A DNA stretch of 5,322 nt from Desulfovibrio sp. (GTDB taxonomy: Bacteria > Desulfobacterota > Desulfovibrionia > Desulfovibrionales > Desulfovibrionaceae), in assembly GCA_003512875.1 (NCBI GenBank), contig DONZ01000033.1, forward strand, positions 1 through 5,322, in the 5' to 3' direction. A program made the translations under genes and the position numbers. This document shows, in pieces, positions 4,602-5,322 of this stretch. Each line of letters starts with the position of its first letter. Within the stretch, counting starts at the first letter, position 1. Under the pieces are notes generated by a model. That model worked only from the letters and a program-made list of their open reading frames with translations. It was not told the DNA's origin and ran no database searches.

Positions 4602-5000
4602 TTAGTGCCCAATGGTGAGAAAAACATCGGAAGTCATTAAAAATTTGGTGAACGTTCCCCCTATGTCGCCCCATTGTATATTGCCGGCATAAGGATACGC
4701 TTCAATTCCGCGTGCATGCTCATTGGTATGGCAGGTGGAAATATTCGCTCCCAGTTCGCTAAGTTCGATTAACTTTTTAATAACTTTGTTTTTTTCAATA
4801 TGGTCTATGAGCGTTTGATTGATATGCAGATCTCCGGTAATCGGAGTTTCCGTTTTGGAAAGATTGACAGCATTGCCGAATAAATAAATATTTACTTTGT
4901 GTCCCTTTGCAAGAACCGCTTTTGCCAATTTTACGGCTGTAAGGGCATCTTCGTTTTCGGCAGCTCCGGAAGTGAGCATGATGGTAAGTGTTTTCGCCAT
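4602..5000 (-). CDS. DsrE-family protein, TusD/DsrE-like catalytic sulfur carrier
   Basis: TusD/DsrE is the subunit of the TusBCD/DsrEFH complex whose conserved cysteine carries the persulfide. The 132-residue product matches TusD in length (E. coli, 128). It begins with the strand KTLTIMLTSGA (3-13), followed by a helix at 15-32 ending AKGHKVNIYLFG (31-42), a variable segment, and a helix ending ELGANISTCHTNEHARGI (82-99). Cys90 there is the only cysteine and occupies the position of TusD Cys78. The segment AGNIQWGDIGGTFTKFLMTSD (105-125) matches the TusD stretch in which a helix precedes the last strand, and the end FLTIGH resembles the short hydrophobic tail of TusD. AAGGAA lies at the right distance before ATG and overlaps the upstream stop region. 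The gaps to both neighbours are 11 bases, a tight operon. Variable residues 43-72 are unlike those I recall from TusD. Confidence 0.85.
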   Translation of the reverse strand: MAKTLTIMLTSGAAENEDALTAVKLAKAVLAKGHKVNIYLFGNAVNLSKTETPITGDLHINQTLIDHIEKNKVIKKLIELSELGANISTCHTNEHARGIEAYPYAGNIQWGDIGGTFTKFLMTSDVFLTIGH

Positions 5001-5011
5001 GGTAATTTCCT

Positions 5012-5290
5012 TTATAAAGAAACAACTTGTTCGTTATCAAATAAAATATCGGCAATTCGGGCATAGCTGACTGTTTCGCAAGCATCGCATACCGCAATGT
5101 TTCTTGCCGCCACAGCTTCTTCTTCCGCGTAAATTTCTTCAACGTTCAAATTTTCAAATTGCTCTTGCCAGTATTGTGTGGCAAAGCTCACGCCGTCACC
5201 AACGAGCAAAAGCGTTTTGTCTTCATCTCCGCCGACAAGAGCGATCCGCCTGATAAGCGACGGATTGGATTTATTGATAAAAAACAGCAT
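5012..5290 (-). CDS. TusB/DsrH-like sulfur relay subunit
   Basis: TusB/DsrH is the smallest subunit of the TusBCD/DsrEFH sulfur-transfer hexamer. The 92-residue product has the family length (E. coli TusB, 95). It shows the MLFFINKS start (TusB: MLHTLHRS), the strand-turn TLLLVGDGVSFAT (26-38) equivalent to LLLLQDGVTAA, the strand VEEIYAEEEAVAARNI (50-65) equivalent to the KVYALNEDLIARGL segment, and a final tyrosine-containing helix (SYARIADIL) before a short hydrophobic end. Unusually it has a CDAC motif (Cys68, Cys71) in the loop where E. coli TusB has no cysteine. AAGGAGGG lies upstream of ATG. It is the first gene of the minus-strand operon visible here. Only 32 bases remain to the window edge and no promoter is seen, so more operon genes may lie outside. 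Confidence 0.85.
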   Translation of the reverse strand: MLFFINKSNPSLIRRIALVGGDEDKTLLLVGDGVSFATQYWQEQFENLNVEEIYAEEEAVAARNIAVCDACETVSYARIADILFDNEQVVSL

Positions 5291-5322
5291 GGAAGACCCT
5301 CCTTGTCATAGGGGTATTGTTT

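Noticed and set aside
1..5322. CRISPR arrays, tRNA or rRNA genes, insertion sequences, phage genes
   Set aside because: I scanned for regularly spaced repeats, cloverleaf-like arms, transposase motifs and terminal repeats and found none.

Overview
The window looks like a chromosomal segment from an anaerobic, sulfur-handling bacterium with a moderately low GC content (about 40-45% by eye, higher in one gene). Every gene has a clear Shine-Dalgarno site. The gene content (a PLP-dependent C-S lyase of the D-cysteine desulfhydrase / L-cysteate sulfo-lyase group with its own RidA, plus a DsrEFH/TusBCD-like sulfur-carrier operon with an OsmC protein) would fit a sulfite- or sulfonate-using member of Desulfovibrionaceae with low GC. 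That placement is inference only, since no phylogenetic marker is present.

Layout. Positions 1-262 hold no convincing gene and act as the leader of an orphan secreted protein (263-784, +). Positions 785-1259 are a gene-free gap in which that gene and a GntR/FCD regulator (1260-1916, -) converge. The regulator is divergent from a two-gene operon, ridA (2063-2440, +) and the C-S lyase (2470-3471, +). That operon ends in a strong intrinsic terminator (3543-3596). The 117-bp regulator/ridA intergenic space carries divergent TTGACA -35 boxes and four copies of an ATGTC/GACAT half-site, two of them fused in a perfect 12-bp palindrome. A second convergent gap (3472-3788) contains that terminator, a 12-bp inverted repeat with a competing fold, and a minus-strand terminator (3714-3753). 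The minus-strand operon this second terminator serves enters from beyond the right edge and encodes, in transcription order, a TusB/DsrH-like protein (5290-5012), a TusD/DsrE-like protein (5000-4602), a TusC/DsrF-like protein (4590-4258) and an OsmC-family protein (4226-3789).

How it may work together. The lyase would release 2-aminoacrylate plus sulfide (from D-cysteine) or sulfite (from L-cysteate). RidA would hydrolyse the reactive 2-aminoacrylate/iminopyruvate to pyruvate and ammonia. The GntR/FCD protein, whose FCD metal ligands are intact, would sense a small carboxylate and control both itself and the operon. The right-hand operon looks like a persulfide relay with rearranged gene order and an added OsmC partner. 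Whether it handles sulfur from the lyase, supports tRNA thiolation, or serves dissimilatory sulfur metabolism cannot be told from this window. It is the most unusual system here.
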